A stretch of DNA of 64,000 nucleotides from Cellulomonas sp. (GCF_017744555.1 NZ_JAGIBD010000009.1:60266-124265), one strand, 5' to 3'; counted from the first letter of the stretch, positions 41,339 to 49,371 are shown. Numbers and translations: made by a program. Notes: generated from the sequence alone by a model not told the origin.

Positions 41339-43909
41339 ATGTCCGCGCCGACGCCTGCTCGTCGCGCGGCCGCGGACCCCGCGGTCGCGGACGACGTCGA
41401 CGCCGCGAGCGCCATCGACGCGGTCGACGTCACGGGTCCGACCCCCGACGACCAGGTCCGCATCGACGACATCCCCGCCACGCGCGTGCACCACCCGAGC
41501 GACCTGATCGGCATGGTGGTCTCCGCGGTCGGCGTGGTCCTCGTCATGGTCGCGGCCACGTACGCGCAGCACACCACGGCCGGTGTCGCGGAGGACGTGC
41601 AGGGGTTCGCCACCCTGCTGCAGCGCATCCTGTTCATCCCGGTGCAGGTGCTCGAGGGGCTCGTGACGCTCGCCGTCCCGCTGCTCGTGCTCGGCGAGCT
41701 GGCGATCCGCCGCCTCGGCCGGCAGGTCCTCGAGGGGCTCGCGGCCGCGACGGTGGCGCTCGTCCTCAACTTCCTGGTGTTCGAGCTGGTGCAGGAGCTG
41801 GGTTCCGAGGACCTGGTGCACGGGCTGTCGATCAGGCACGGCGGCGAGTGGGTGCTCACCGTGCCCGGGTACCTCGCGATGCTCGCGGCGCTCCTGACGG
41901 CCGTCGGGCCGCGCGACCGCCGGCGCACCGTGATGTGGTCGTGGAACCTCGTCTGGGTCGTCGTGGGCGTCCTGCTCATCACCGCGCGCGTGTCGCTGCC
42001 CGGGCTGCTCATCGCGCTGCTCGCCGGCCGGCTGGCCGGTCAGGCGGTCCGGTACGTCTCCGGCATCCAGTCCGCGCGCGCGTACGGCACGAGCCTCGTC
42101 GCGGGCGTCCGTCGCGCGGGGTTCGACCCCGTCCGCCTCACGCGCGTGCCCGACGACACGACCGACGCCGAGGCCGAGCGCCTCCTGCGCACGGGCGCGG
42201 AGCCGCCGCACCTCGACGGCGAGCCCGAGGCGCGCGCGCTCACCCGGTCGACGCGGCACCGCGTCTACCAGATGTCGACGAGCACCGGCGACCGGCTCGA
42301 CGTGCTCGTCATCGACCGCGACCGGCAGGTGGTCGGCTCGCTCGCCCGCCTGTGGCGCTCGATCCGGATGCGCGGGCTCGAGGGCCGGTCCGTCATGCCG
42401 CTGCGGCAGGCCACCGAGCGGGCCGCGCTGCTCTCGTACGCGGCACGCGCGGCCGGCGTCCGGACCCCGAAGCTGCTGAGCATCGCCGAGGCCGACGAGT
42501 CGATGCTGCTGGTGCAGGAGCGCCCCGGCCACGCGGTCCCGCTCGCCGACCTCGCGCCCGAGCAGCTCACCGACCAGGTGCTGCGGGAGATCTGGGCCCA
42601 GCTCCAGCTCGCGCACGACGCCGGCATCGCGCACCGCGCGCTCACGAGCGACGTGGTGCTCGTCGACGCCGTCGTCGGGCAGCCCATGGTGTGGCTGACC
42701 GGATGGGAGCAAGGCGACGTCGCGTCGTCCGAGCTGGCCCGTCGCATGGACGTCACGCAGCTCATCGCGCTCCTCGCGCTGCGGGTCGGCGCCGCGCGTG
42801 CGCTCGAGTCTGCCGTCGCGGTGCTGCCCGACAGCGACATCGCCGCGATCGGCCCGCTGCTGCAGACCGTCACGCTCCCCCGCGAGACCCGCGACGAGAT
42901 GCGGGCCCACAAGCCCGTGCTCGCCGAGCTGCGGACCGCGCTCGTCGCCCGGATGCCCGAGGCCGACGTCGAGCCGCAGCAGCTGGTCCGGTTCGGCGCC
43001 CGGACGGTCTTCACGATCGTGCTCACCGTCGGCGCGATCTTCGTCATCCTCACGACCGTCAACGTCGAGGTCATCAAGGACGCGCTCGCCGAGGGCGACT
43101 GGCGCTGGTCGGCGCTCTCGTTCGCGCTCGGCCTGTCGACGTTCGTCGGGGCCGCGATCGCGTTCGTCGCGTTCTCGCCCGTCAAGCTGTCGCTGTGGCG
43201 CGCGACCCTCGTGCAGACCGCCGCGTCGTTCGTCGCGCTCGCCGCCCCCGCCGGCATCGGACCCGCTGCGCTCAACCTGCGGATGCTCACCAAGCGGGGC
43301 GTCAGCACGAGCCTCTCGGCGGCCACCGTGGCCCTCGTCCAGGTCAGCCAGTTCGTCGTGACCCTCGGGCTGCTGCTCGTGCTGTCGATCGTGTCGGGCA
43401 CGTCGGAGTCGCCGCTGCCCGTCTCGCCCGCGGTGCTGCTCGTCATCGGCATCGTCGCAGCGCTCATCGCGACGTCGCTACTGATCCCGAAGGTCCGGCA
43501 GTGGGTGCTGTCGAAGACGATGCCGACGGTGCAGCAGATGTGGCCGCGGCTCATCGAGGTGCTCAGCCAGCCGTGGCGCCTGGCGCTCGCCGTCGCCGGG
43601 AACCTCGCGATGACGCTCGGGTACGTGTTCGCGTTCGACGCGGCCATGCACGCCCTCGGTCAGCAGGCGAGCCTCGTGCAGATCGCGCTCGTCTACCTCA
43701 CCGGGAACACGGCCGGCGCGATGGTGCCGACCCCCGGCGGCGTCGGCACCATCGAGTTCGCGCTCGCCACCGCCCTGACCGGTGTCACCGGCATCAACGC
43801 GGGTGTCGCGGGCGCCATCGCGGTGCTGTTCCGCGTGCTCACCTACTGGCTGCGCATCCCGTTCGGGTGGGCCGCGATGCGGTACCTGCAGAAGGTCGGC
43901 GACCTCTAG
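41339..43909 (+). CDS. Large membrane protein: pseudokinase-like region plus LPG-synthase-type (UPF0104) membrane domain
   Basis: An 856-residue protein. After a disordered 50-residue start there are about six helices (60-270), then a soluble region (about 290-540) with the layout of an ABC1/RIO-like kinase: QATERAALLSYAARAAGVRT (alphaC-like), LLVQERPGHAVPL (hinge) and AGIAHRALTSDVVLVD where HRD and the metal Asn are changed, then WLTGWEQG in place of DFG. The C-terminal 300 residues are the UPF0104 domain of lysyl-phosphatidylglycerol synthases (APAGIGPAALNLRML, NTAGAMVPTPGGVGTIEFAL), without the soluble aminoacyl-transfer domain. So it may be a lipid flippase-like protein gated by a ligand-binding pseudokinase; that is inference. 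Confidence 0.85.
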   Translation: MSAPTPARRAAADPAVADDVDAASAIDAVDVTGPTPDDQVRIDDIPATRVHHPSDLIGMVVSAVGVVLVMVAATYAQHTTAGVAEDVQGFATLLQRILFIPVQVLEGLVTLAVPLLVLGELAIRRLGRQVLEGLAAATVALVLNFLVFELVQELGSEDLVHGLSIRHGGEWVLTVPGYLAMLAALLTAVGPRDRRRTVMWSWNLVWVVVGVLLITARVSLPGLLIALLAGRLAGQAVRYVSGIQSARAYGTSLVAGVRRAGFDPVRLTRVPDDTTDAEAERLLRTGAEPPHLDGEPEARALTRSTRHRVYQMSTSTGDRLDVLVIDRDRQVVGSLARLWRSIRMRGLEGRSVMPLRQATERAALLSYAARAAGVRTPKLLSIAEADESMLLVQERPGHAVPLADLAPEQLTDQVLREIWAQLQLAHDAGIAHRALTSDVVLVDAVVGQPMVWLTGWEQGDVASSELARRMDVTQLIALLALRVGAARALESAVAVLPDSDIAAIGPLLQTVTLPRETRDEMRAHKPVLAELRTALVARMPEADVEPQQLVRFGARTVFTIVLTVGAIFVILTTVNVEVIKDALAEGDWRWSALSFALGLSTFVGAAIAFVAFSPVKLSLWRATLVQTAASFVALAAPAGIGPAALNLRMLTKRGVSTSLSAATVALVQVSQFVVTLGLLLVLSIVSGTSESPLPVSPAVLLVIGIVAALIATSLLIPKVRQWVLSKTMPTVQQMWPRLIEVLSQPWRLALAVAGNLAMTLGYVFAFDAAMHALGQQASLVQIALVYLTGNTAGAMVPTPGGVGTIEFALATALTGVTGINAGVAGAIAVLFRVLTYWLRIPFGWAAMRYLQKVGDL

Positions 43910-43921
43910 CCGGACACGCCA

Positions 43922-43957
43922 CCGGGCCGGCGCGTCACGCGGACGCGGCCGGCCCGG
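43922..43957. terminator. Terminator hairpin between convergent genes
   Basis: CCGGGCCGGCGCGTC at 43922-43936 pairs with 43942-43957 with a single bulge and a 5-base loop. It lies 12 bases after the 856-residue protein's stop and 19 before the end of the convergent SHOCT gene. Confidence 0.75.
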
Positions 43958-43975
43958 GGCAGGTGGGTGGACGGG

Positions 43976-44353
43976 TCAGGCGAGGGCCTTGGCCTTGAGC
44001 TGGTTGAACTCGGCCTGGTCGATCACACCGGCGTCGAGCAGGGCCTTCGCGTCGCTGATGTGCTCGGCGGGCGACTTGCCGGCCACCTCGCGGATGTACG
44101 AGTCGGTGTCGGCCTTGGCCTGCCTCACGGCGCGCCCCTGGCGCTCGGCCATCCCGTTGCCGCGCGCGATCACGTACACGAGCGCCGTGATGAACGGGAA
44201 GACGATGAGGAAGACGATCCAGACGGCCTTCCACCAGCCGCTGAGCGTGTGGTCACGGAAGAGGTCGGTGAGGATCTGGAACAGGATCACGAGATAAGCG
44301 AAGAACACGAACCACCAGATCAGCAGCCAGAACCAACTCCAGAAGCTGTCCAT
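43976..44353 (-). CDS. PLD-nuclease-N / SHOCT domain membrane protein
   Basis: A 125-residue protein with two very hydrophobic Trp/Phe-rich helices (MDSFWSWFWLLIWWFVFF; WWKAVWIVFLIVFPFITAL) and a C-terminal SHOCT motif, ISDAKALLDAGVIDQAEFNQ. GAGAAGG precedes the ATG. SHOCT modules occur at the ends of many small membrane proteins and are thought to mediate oligomerisation; function unknown. TAGCCT at 44409-44404 (minus strand) is a likely -10. Confidence 0.9.
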   Translation of the reverse strand: MDSFWSWFWLLIWWFVFFAYLVILFQILTDLFRDHTLSGWWKAVWIVFLIVFPFITALVYVIARGNGMAERQGRAVRQAKADTDSYIREVAGKSPAEHISDAKALLDAGVIDQAEFNQLKAKALA

Positions 44354-44482
44354 GCGACCTTCTCTCGGTTGCGAGCCGCCCCGAGTGGCGAGCCCGGTGA
44401 TTCGGAGGCTAGCCGAGAACCGCACGAACGACGCAAGAGGGGCGCACCGGAGAAGTCGGACGTCGTCGTTGCCCGGACGTGC

Positions 44483-44520
44483 GAGAACGCCGGCCCCCGA
44501 CGATGGGGACCGGCGTTCTC
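44483..44520 (-). terminator. Strong terminator of the riboswitch-controlled small gene
   Basis: GAGAACGCCGG (44483-44493) pairs perfectly with CCGGCGTTCTC (44510-44520), with further CCCC/GGGG pairing inside. It sits 24 bases past the stop of the 48-residue gene, marking the end of its transcript. Confidence 0.8.
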
Positions 44521-44544
44521 GAGGTGCTGTGGTGCTGCTCGCCC

Positions 44545-44691
44545 TCAGGCGGCGAGGTGCTCGCGCTGCGCGGGCACCAGGTCCGAGACGCTGCGGTGCG
44601 CCGCGAGCTGCGCCCAGGCCTGCAGGCGCGCCGTGGGGAGGACGAAGGGGGTGTTCGGGGTGGGGTCGACTGAGAAGCCGCGCTGGTCCAT
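44545..44691 (-). CDS. 48-residue protein under c-di-GMP riboswitch control
   Basis: A short gene beginning MDQRGFSVDPTPNTPF and ending LVPAQREHLAA. It has one central amphipathic helix (ARLQAWAQLAAHRSVSDL), no signal peptide, no cysteines and no recognised family. Evidence that it is real: the GEMM-I riboswitch lies immediately upstream, AGGACGG sits about 8 bases before the ATG next to the riboswitch P1 3' strand, and a strong terminator follows the stop. The whole transcript would be about 300 nt. It may be a small regulatory or surface-related protein switched by c-di-GMP, or a leader peptide; the terminator argues for a stand-alone gene. Confidence 0.7.
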   Translation of the reverse strand: MDQRGFSVDPTPNTPFVLPTARLQAWAQLAAHRSVSDLVPAQREHLAA

Positions 44692-44700
44692 GAGACCGTC

Positions 44701-44786
44701 CTGTCCTGTTCGGTAGCCCGGCTGACCTCGTGGGTCCCGTGGCTTTGCGTCCCCTCCTTGCGGAGGGTTTGCCGTTTCGCTGACAG
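44701..44786 (-). ncRNA. Cyclic di-GMP-I (GEMM-I) riboswitch
   Basis: Read on the minus strand: P1 5' CTGTC (44786-44782), conserved core GGCAAACC, the P2 hairpin CTCC-GCAA-GGAG with a GNRA tetraloop, the invariant GACGCAAAGCC, a second stem GGGACC...GGTC, and GCCGGGCTACCG, the tetraloop-receptor side, closing with P1 3' GACAG (44705-44701). This order and wording match the Rfam GEMM-I consensus. The base equivalent to Vc2 G20 is G, which predicts c-di-GMP rather than cyclic AMP-GMP. The 3' strand of P1 directly adjoins the ribosome binding site of the 48-residue gene, so control is probably at translation. TAATGT at 44797-44792 is a fitting -10. Confidence 0.93.
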
Positions 44787-44791
44787 AGCCG

Positions 44792-44797
44792 ACATTA
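44792..44797 (-). promoter_or_regulatory. Promoter -10 of the riboswitch transcript
   Basis: TAATGT on the minus strand matches TAnnnT and places the start of transcription at about 44785, exactly at the 5' end of the riboswitch P1 stem. Confidence 0.6.
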
Positions 44798-45034
44798 GAG
44801 CAAGATGAGACCTCGCGGAAGCGGTTCAACGGCACAAACTCGGACATCCGTCCACTTTCACCCGCTCGGGCGGATGCCGCCCGTGTCCAGCGCATATGCC
44901 TGAAACGCCTGGTCATGGTCACGATTCCACCTGCGCCGACACCTCCTGGGCCCAAGTGTCGACACTCTCGGACGTCACCCGGACGGCCCAGCGGCAGGTG
45001 AACCGTGTCACGAGTTCACCCGCTGCGGCGGCCC
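44798..45034. other. 237-bp non-coding stretch
   Basis: No supported gene. It contains a perfect 12-bp palindrome, AGTGTCGACACT, at 44955-44966, and ATCCG-CC/GG-CGGAT arms near 44846-44875. It may hold regulatory sites for the riboswitch transcript on one side; the GyrI-like gene ends at its other side. Confidence 0.4.
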
Positions 45035-45553
45035 TCACGTGGACGGGACGTCCGCCAGCCGGAACGCCAGCTGCGTCTCCCACCGGGACATGTCCGGCTC
45101 GACGCGCGGATCGGTGAGGAGAAGCTCGAGCCGTGAGCCCCACGCGTCGCCGTCGGGCGTCTCGTGCCGATCCCACACCCACCCGTGCGCGTCGCCGTAC
45201 GCCAGCAGGTCGGCGGTCACCTGCACCAGCTCGTCCGGGTGGCCCACGTGGGTCGTCACCGCGTACGTCCCCGCGGGCAGCACGCCGGGAGCCACGTCGC
45301 CGCCCGGCTGCGCGATCGACTCGTCGACCGGCACCCCCGCCTCGACCAGCAGCTCCCGCTCCATGTCGATGACGTGGTACCGGAAGAACGGCGGCCCGGC
45401 GGGCGCGAGCGAGTGGGCGTCCATCCACGCCAGCACGTCCGGCAGCCGGTCGGCCACCTCGGAGAACGTCGACATCGTCACCGACCGCCTAATGCCCACG
45501 TACGGGACCTCCGGCCGCGAGACGAGCACCGGTACCGACACGGACCGCTCCAT
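45035..45553 (-). CDS. GyrI-like effector-binding domain protein
   Basis: A 172-residue stand-alone GyrI/SOUL-like small-molecule binding domain. Landmarks: VLAWMDAHSLAPAGPPFFRYHVID, GVLPAGTYAVTTHVGHPDELVQ, and a final WETQLAFRLAD. Such domains bind hydrophobic ligands and occur fused to AraC/MerR regulators; here there is no DNA-binding part. Start at ATG 45553 gives the full first strand (ERSVSVPVLVSRPEVPYVG). Upstream lies the CsbD gene's terminator. Confidence 0.87.
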   Translation of the reverse strand: MERSVSVPVLVSRPEVPYVGIRRSVTMSTFSEVADRLPDVLAWMDAHSLAPAGPPFFRYHVIDMERELLVEAGVPVDESIAQPGGDVAPGVLPAGTYAVTTHVGHPDELVQVTADLLAYGDAHGWVWDRHETPDGDAWGSRLELLLTDPRVEPDMSRWETQLAFRLADVPST

Positions 45554-45646
45554 GGCGCCTCCCGTCGACGTGGCGCCCCCCAGCGCCGGGCACGAGCCCG
45601 GTCGAACGCTACGACCACCGGCGCTCACGCACCAGGGACGCACGAC

Positions 45647-45670
45647 GGCCCCCGTCGGACGACGGGGGCC
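45647..45670 (-). terminator. Terminator after csbD-like gene
   Basis: GGCCCCCGTC-GGAC-GACGGGGGCC is a perfect 10-bp stem with a 4-base loop, located 19 bases beyond the CsbD stop on the minus strand. Confidence 0.8.
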
Positions 45671-45688
45671 GGACCGGGGACGTGCCGA

Positions 45689-45859
45689 CTACTTGAAGGC
45701 GTCCTTGACGTCCTCACCGGCCTGCTTGATGTTCGCCTTGGCCTGGTCCACCTTGCCCTCGGCCTCGAGGCGCTCGTCGTCGGTCGCCTTGCCGGCGCCC
45801 TCCTTGAGCTTGCCCTTCGCCTCTTCGGCGGCATTCGAGATCTTGTCGTCGAGACCCAT
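45689..45859 (-). CDS. CsbD-family stress-response protein
   Basis: A 56-residue hydrophilic, Lys/Glu/Ala-rich protein with the CsbD pattern: MGLDDKISNAAEEAKGKLKE followed by GAGKATDDERLEAEGKVDQA and ending AGEDVKDAFK. CsbD-like proteins are general-stress-induced in other bacteria and intrinsically flexible; function is unknown. The gene is bounded by its own terminator (45647-45670). Confidence 0.92.
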   Translation of the reverse strand: MGLDDKISNAAEEAKGKLKEGAGKATDDERLEAEGKVDQAKANIKQAGEDVKDAFK

Positions 45860-45963
45860 GCGTGTCACCTTCCGACCGTCGGTGGGGGCCTTCTACCTGA
45901 CCCTCCAGAGCGTGCCCACGACGTTATGTCGGAGGCGGCGAGGCCGCATCCGGAGGTCGGCCG

Positions 45964-46386
45964 TCAGCCCGTCACGGCCTCCGCCAGCGCCTCGAGCATC
46001 TGCCGGTACATCGCCGAGGAGTGCTCCGCCTCCTCCTGCGACGCCGCGTTGTCCTGCACGAGCGTGACGGTCGTGCCGTCGTCGTGCTCGTCCAGCGTGA
46101 ACGTGAGGTGGTGGTAGCTCTCGGGCACGTCGGGCTGCCCGCTCATCGGCGAGAAGTGGCTGTACCGCAGCAGGCGCGGGCGCTCGACCTGCTCGACGGT
46201 GCCGTGGTCGCGGAACTGCTTGCCCTGGAACTCGCCCTCGAACACGATCGGGTCGCCGACCTCGTACGTGCTCGTGACCGTCGCGCCGAGGAAGAACCGG
46301 GCGTCGGGGTCGACGAGCGTGCGCCAGACGTCCTCCGCTCCCGCCGCGATCGTCGTGCGTGCGCGTGCCACGTGGGTTCCCGTCAT
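45964..46386 (-). CDS. SRPBCC (START-like/AHSA1) domain protein
   Basis: A 140-residue protein with the helix-grip fold of activator-of-Hsp90-like proteins: VARARTTIAAGAEDVWRTLV opening, GEFQGKQFRDHGTVEQVERP, RLLRYSHFSPMSG and a long C-terminal helix (YRQMLEALAEAVTG). A hydrophobic-ligand binding role is typical. Located between CsbD and the RDD protein on the same strand. Confidence 0.93.
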   Translation of the reverse strand: MTGTHVARARTTIAAGAEDVWRTLVDPDARFFLGATVTSTYEVGDPIVFEGEFQGKQFRDHGTVEQVERPRLLRYSHFSPMSGQPDVPESYHHLTFTLDEHDDGTTVTLVQDNAASQEEAEHSSAMYRQMLEALAEAVTG

Positions 46387-46468
46387 GATGCTGCTCCCTC
46401 CGGACGGGTCGCCGCCGGCTGCGGTGCCTTCCGTGCGACGGTAACCACGGCGCGGGACGGCCGCCCGT

Positions 46469-47464
46469 TCAGCCGCCCGTGCGGGTGGACGAGGTCCGCT
46501 CGACGGGGCACACCTCGGTGGTGGTGCCCGGTGGCGTGAGGCTCGCCGTCCACCGCCAATGCGGGCCGACGCCTGCGACCGCATCGGCCGGCACACGGAT
46601 GCTCCAGTCGTCGGCGAGGTTCGACACCCCGACCTCGCCGACGAGCGCCCCGTTCTGGACGGTGCCCGTGCGTGTGACGCGGAACGCGCCGTCGTCGGAC
46701 GCGACCGTGGTGGACAGCACGGTGCCGTCGGGCGGGACGACGTCCTGCGCGAACGTCCACGTGACGGACAGGTCGTCCGCCGGCTGCGCGTCGCGCGTGA
46801 CGCCGAGGCGCGGCGTCGAGCCGGAGGTCCACCACCGCAGGTCGACCAGCTCGACCCCGGCCTCTTCGGCCTGGGTCCCGGTGCACGCGAACGACCCGCC
46901 CGCGTCGGACCCCGTGGTCCCGCCGACGGAGAAGCCGACACCCGCCGCGCACACCACGGCGGACGCCGCGGTCCAGACGTCGATGCCACGGACGCGCGGC
47001 CCCGGACGCCCGCGCACCACGTCGGTGGCGGCGGCGCTGTCGGCGAGCGTGCGGCGGCGCTCGTTCCACAGGGGACGCAGGTAGCCGATGTAGCAGATGG
47101 CGTCGAGGACGTGCGCGACCTGGCGCCCGAGGGTCCGCAGCACGCCGACGGGCCGTCCGGTGCCCTCGTGGACCACCTGGATACCGACGAGCCGCTTGCC
47201 CGGGGTAGCTCCCGTGAAGGCCTGCAGGAGCAGGAGCAGGGCAAGGGTGACGACGACCGTGCGGCCGACGGGCACGGTGTCGTCCTGCGAGAACGAGAGC
47301 CACCACGAGACGCCCTGCAGCCGGCCGTCCACCAGGTAGGCCGTGCCCGTGAGGATCGCGGAGTCGAGCAGCGCGGCGACGACCCGGCTCCCCCACGACG
47401 CCAGCTCAGGGGTGTCGACGTCGCCGACGAGCACGTCGCCCGGGGTCTGGTCGAGGATCGTCAC
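46469..47464 (-). CDS. RDD-family membrane protein
   Basis: A 331-residue protein. The RDD domain is at about 20-165: ASWGSRVVAALLDSAILTGT with the Arg and Asp signature, GATPGKRLVGIQVV and LRPLWNERRRTLADSAAATDVV. A second hydrophobic helix (about 182-200) leads to an extracytoplasmic C-terminal domain rich in beta strands (VELVDLRWWTSGSTPRLGV, ending VERTSSTRTGG). Function unknown; RDD proteins include small ion exchangers. Confidence 0.9.
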   Translation of the reverse strand: MTILDQTPGDVLVGDVDTPELASWGSRVVAALLDSAILTGTAYLVDGRLQGVSWWLSFSQDDTVPVGRTVVVTLALLLLLQAFTGATPGKRLVGIQVVHEGTGRPVGVLRTLGRQVAHVLDAICYIGYLRPLWNERRRTLADSAAATDVVRGRPGPRVRGIDVWTAASAVVCAAGVGFSVGGTTGSDAGGSFACTGTQAEEAGVELVDLRWWTSGSTPRLGVTRDAQPADDLSVTWTFAQDVVPPDGTVLSTTVASDDGAFRVTRTGTVQNGALVGEVGVSNLADDWSIRVPADAVAGVGPHWRWTASLTPPGTTTEVCPVERTSSTRTGG

Positions 47465-47517
47465 GGCCGAATCGTGACAGGTCGGACCAGGTCAGCGGGC
47501 CGTTTTCACAAGGCCGA

Positions 47518-48150
47518 TCACGGGCGGGGCACCCAGCGCGCACCGAGCTCGGCCGCGGTCGGCGCCGGGCCCGGCAGCGGGCCGGTGGCGGCCTGCGGGC
47601 GCAGGGCGTCGAGCAGCAGCGTGAGGTAGCGGTCGCGCAGGACGGCGGTGCGGGCGGGGTCGTCGAGGCGGACGGCGGTGATCTGCTCGAAGACCATCGC
47701 GAGGTCGGTGGTCTCGAGGTCGTCTCGGACGACACCGGCGGCCTTCGCCCGGTGGAAGATCGCGTCGCCGCGGGCGGTCGCCTCGGCGGCGAGCTCGCCG
47801 AGCTCCGGGGTGGGGGTGAACGTGCCGGCGAGGTGGACGGTCAGCGAGTGCACGTCCTGCGCGATGACGCCGCGGACGAACGCGTCGAGCTGCGCGGCGG
47901 GGTCGTCGATCCGCTCGGCCTCGTCGGCCGCCTGGATGAACCGGCGCAGGCCGTCGGCGCACAGGGTCGCCAGGAGGTCCTCCTTGCCCGCGTAGCGGCG
48001 GTACAGGGCGCTGACGCCGACGCCGGCCTCCTGTGCGACGGCCGCGATCGGGGCGTCGGGCGTGCGCATGAAGACCGCGCGGGCGGCCTCGAGGATCAGG
48101 TCGTCGTTGCGGGCCGCCTGGGCGCGGCGGCCGCTGAGGGGCGTCGTCAT
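47518..48150 (-). CDS. TetR-family repressor
   Basis: A 210-residue regulator. The helix-turn-helix is at about 18-62: ILEAARAVFMRTPDAPIAAV, AQEAGVGVSALYRRYAGKED and LLATLC. The C-terminal ligand domain is variable. It diverges from the epoxide hydrolase gene and two identical-pattern 17-bp palindromes lie between them, so it very likely represses both. Confidence 0.94.
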   Translation of the reverse strand: MTTPLSGRRAQAARNDDLILEAARAVFMRTPDAPIAAVAQEAGVGVSALYRRYAGKEDLLATLCADGLRRFIQAADEAERIDDPAAQLDAFVRGVIAQDVHSLTVHLAGTFTPTPELGELAAEATARGDAIFHRAKAAGVVRDDLETTDLAMVFEQITAVRLDDPARTAVLRDRYLTLLLDALRPQAATGPLPGPAPTAAELGARWVPRP

Positions 48151-48172
48151 GCGGTCGACGATAGCACTGGAC

Positions 48173-48223
48173 CGGAATGCTTCGTTCCGTTAGTCTCGAA
48201 CTGCCGCGGAACGATGCGTTCCG
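48173..48223. promoter_or_regulatory. Twin TetR operators between tetR and epoxide hydrolase
   Basis: CGGAATG-CTT-CGTTCCG (48173-48189) and CGGAACG-ATG-CGTTCCG (48207-48223) are 17-bp palindromes of one pattern, the second perfect. They start 34 bp apart in the 95-bp divergent gap, the usual position for TetR-family control of a neighbouring gene. Confidence 0.85.
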
Positions 48224-48245
48224 TTCCGATTGAATGGAGGTCACC

Positions 48246-49337
48246 ATGTCCCGCACCGAGATCCGTCCCTTCCGCGTCGACGTCCCCCAGGCCGAGCTCG
48301 ACGACGTCGCCGACCGCCTCGCCCGCACCCGCTGGACCGACGAGCTCCCGGACGCCGGCTCCGCCTACGGCGTGCCCGTCACGCAGGTCCGCCAGTGGGC
48401 CGAGCACTGGCAGCACCGCTTCGACTGGCGCGCGCTCGAGGCCCGCCTCAACGCGTACCCGCAGTTCACGACGGAGATCGACGGTCAGCAGATCCACTTC
48501 CTGCACGTCCGCGCGCCGCAGCCGTCCGGCACGGCCCTCCTCCTCACGCACGGCTGGCCCGGGTCGGTCGTCGAGTACCTCGACGTGATCGACCCGCTCA
48601 CCGCCGCCGGCTACGACCTCGTCGTCCCGTCGCTGCCGGGCTTCGGGTTCTCCGGCCCGACGACCGAGGCCGGCTGGGAGGTCCACCGCACCGCGCGCGC
48701 CTGGGTCGAGCTCATGGCGCGCCTCGGCTACGCGCGCTACGGCGCGGTCGGGAACGACGGCGGCTCGATGATCTCCCCCGAGGTCGGCCGCCTCGACCCC
48801 GAGCACGTCGTCGGCGTGCACGTCACGCAGCTGTTCTCGTTCCCGTCCGGCGACCCCGCCGAGCTCGTCGACCTCACGCCCGAGGAACAGGCGGGGATCG
48901 AGCACCTGCAGTGGTTCTGGGAGAACCTCGGCGCGTTCAACGTGATGCTGTCGCAGTCGCCGCAGACCGTCGCGCACGGGCTCGCCGACTCCCCCGCCGG
49001 GCTGCTCGGCTGGAACGGGCAGCTGCTCGTCGGGCTCGACGACGACTTCGTCGTCGCGAACGCCGCCGTCTACTGGTTCACGCGGACCACCGGGTCGTCC
49101 GTGCGGTTCTACCGGGAGATGGCGCACACGACGACGCACCCGTCCGGACCGACGACAGCCCCGACCGCGCTCGCCGGGTCGACGAACGACTTCCTGTCGA
49201 TGCGGCGGTTCGCCGACCGGGACCACGCGAACATCGTGCGGTGGAACGTCTACGACACCCCCGGGCACTACGCCGCGCACCAGGCACCCGACGTGCTCGC
49301 GGGCGACGTCGTGGCGTTCTTCGACGGGCTGCGCTGA
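48246..49337 (+). CDS. Epoxide hydrolase (EHN-type alpha/beta hydrolase)
   Basis: A 363-residue enzyme. Residues 4-110 are the epoxide hydrolase N-terminal domain (IRPFRVDVPQAELDDVADRL, LNAYPQFTTEIDGQQIHFLH), and the core has the oxyanion loop HGWPGS and the nucleophile elbow GNDGG with Asp171. A C-terminal catalytic His is in DTPGHYAAHQAPD. It opens epoxides to diols in the cytoplasm. GGAGG six bases before ATG 48246 decides the start. Control by the adjacent TetR suggests induction by a xenobiotic. Confidence 0.93.
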   Translation: MSRTEIRPFRVDVPQAELDDVADRLARTRWTDELPDAGSAYGVPVTQVRQWAEHWQHRFDWRALEARLNAYPQFTTEIDGQQIHFLHVRAPQPSGTALLLTHGWPGSVVEYLDVIDPLTAAGYDLVVPSLPGFGFSGPTTEAGWEVHRTARAWVELMARLGYARYGAVGNDGGSMISPEVGRLDPEHVVGVHVTQLFSFPSGDPAELVDLTPEEQAGIEHLQWFWENLGAFNVMLSQSPQTVAHGLADSPAGLLGWNGQLLVGLDDDFVVANAAVYWFTRTTGSSVRFYREMAHTTTHPSGPTTAPTALAGSTNDFLSMRRFADRDHANIVRWNVYDTPGHYAAHQAPDVLAGDVVAFFDGLR

Positions 49338-49371
49338 CCCGCGCGGCGGCGCGGGGCCGCGGCGGGCGACG

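Noticed and set aside
44545..44955. A 136-codon extension of the 48-residue gene
   Set aside because: The extension would translate the riboswitch aptamer and its promoter, so the start at 44691 is right.
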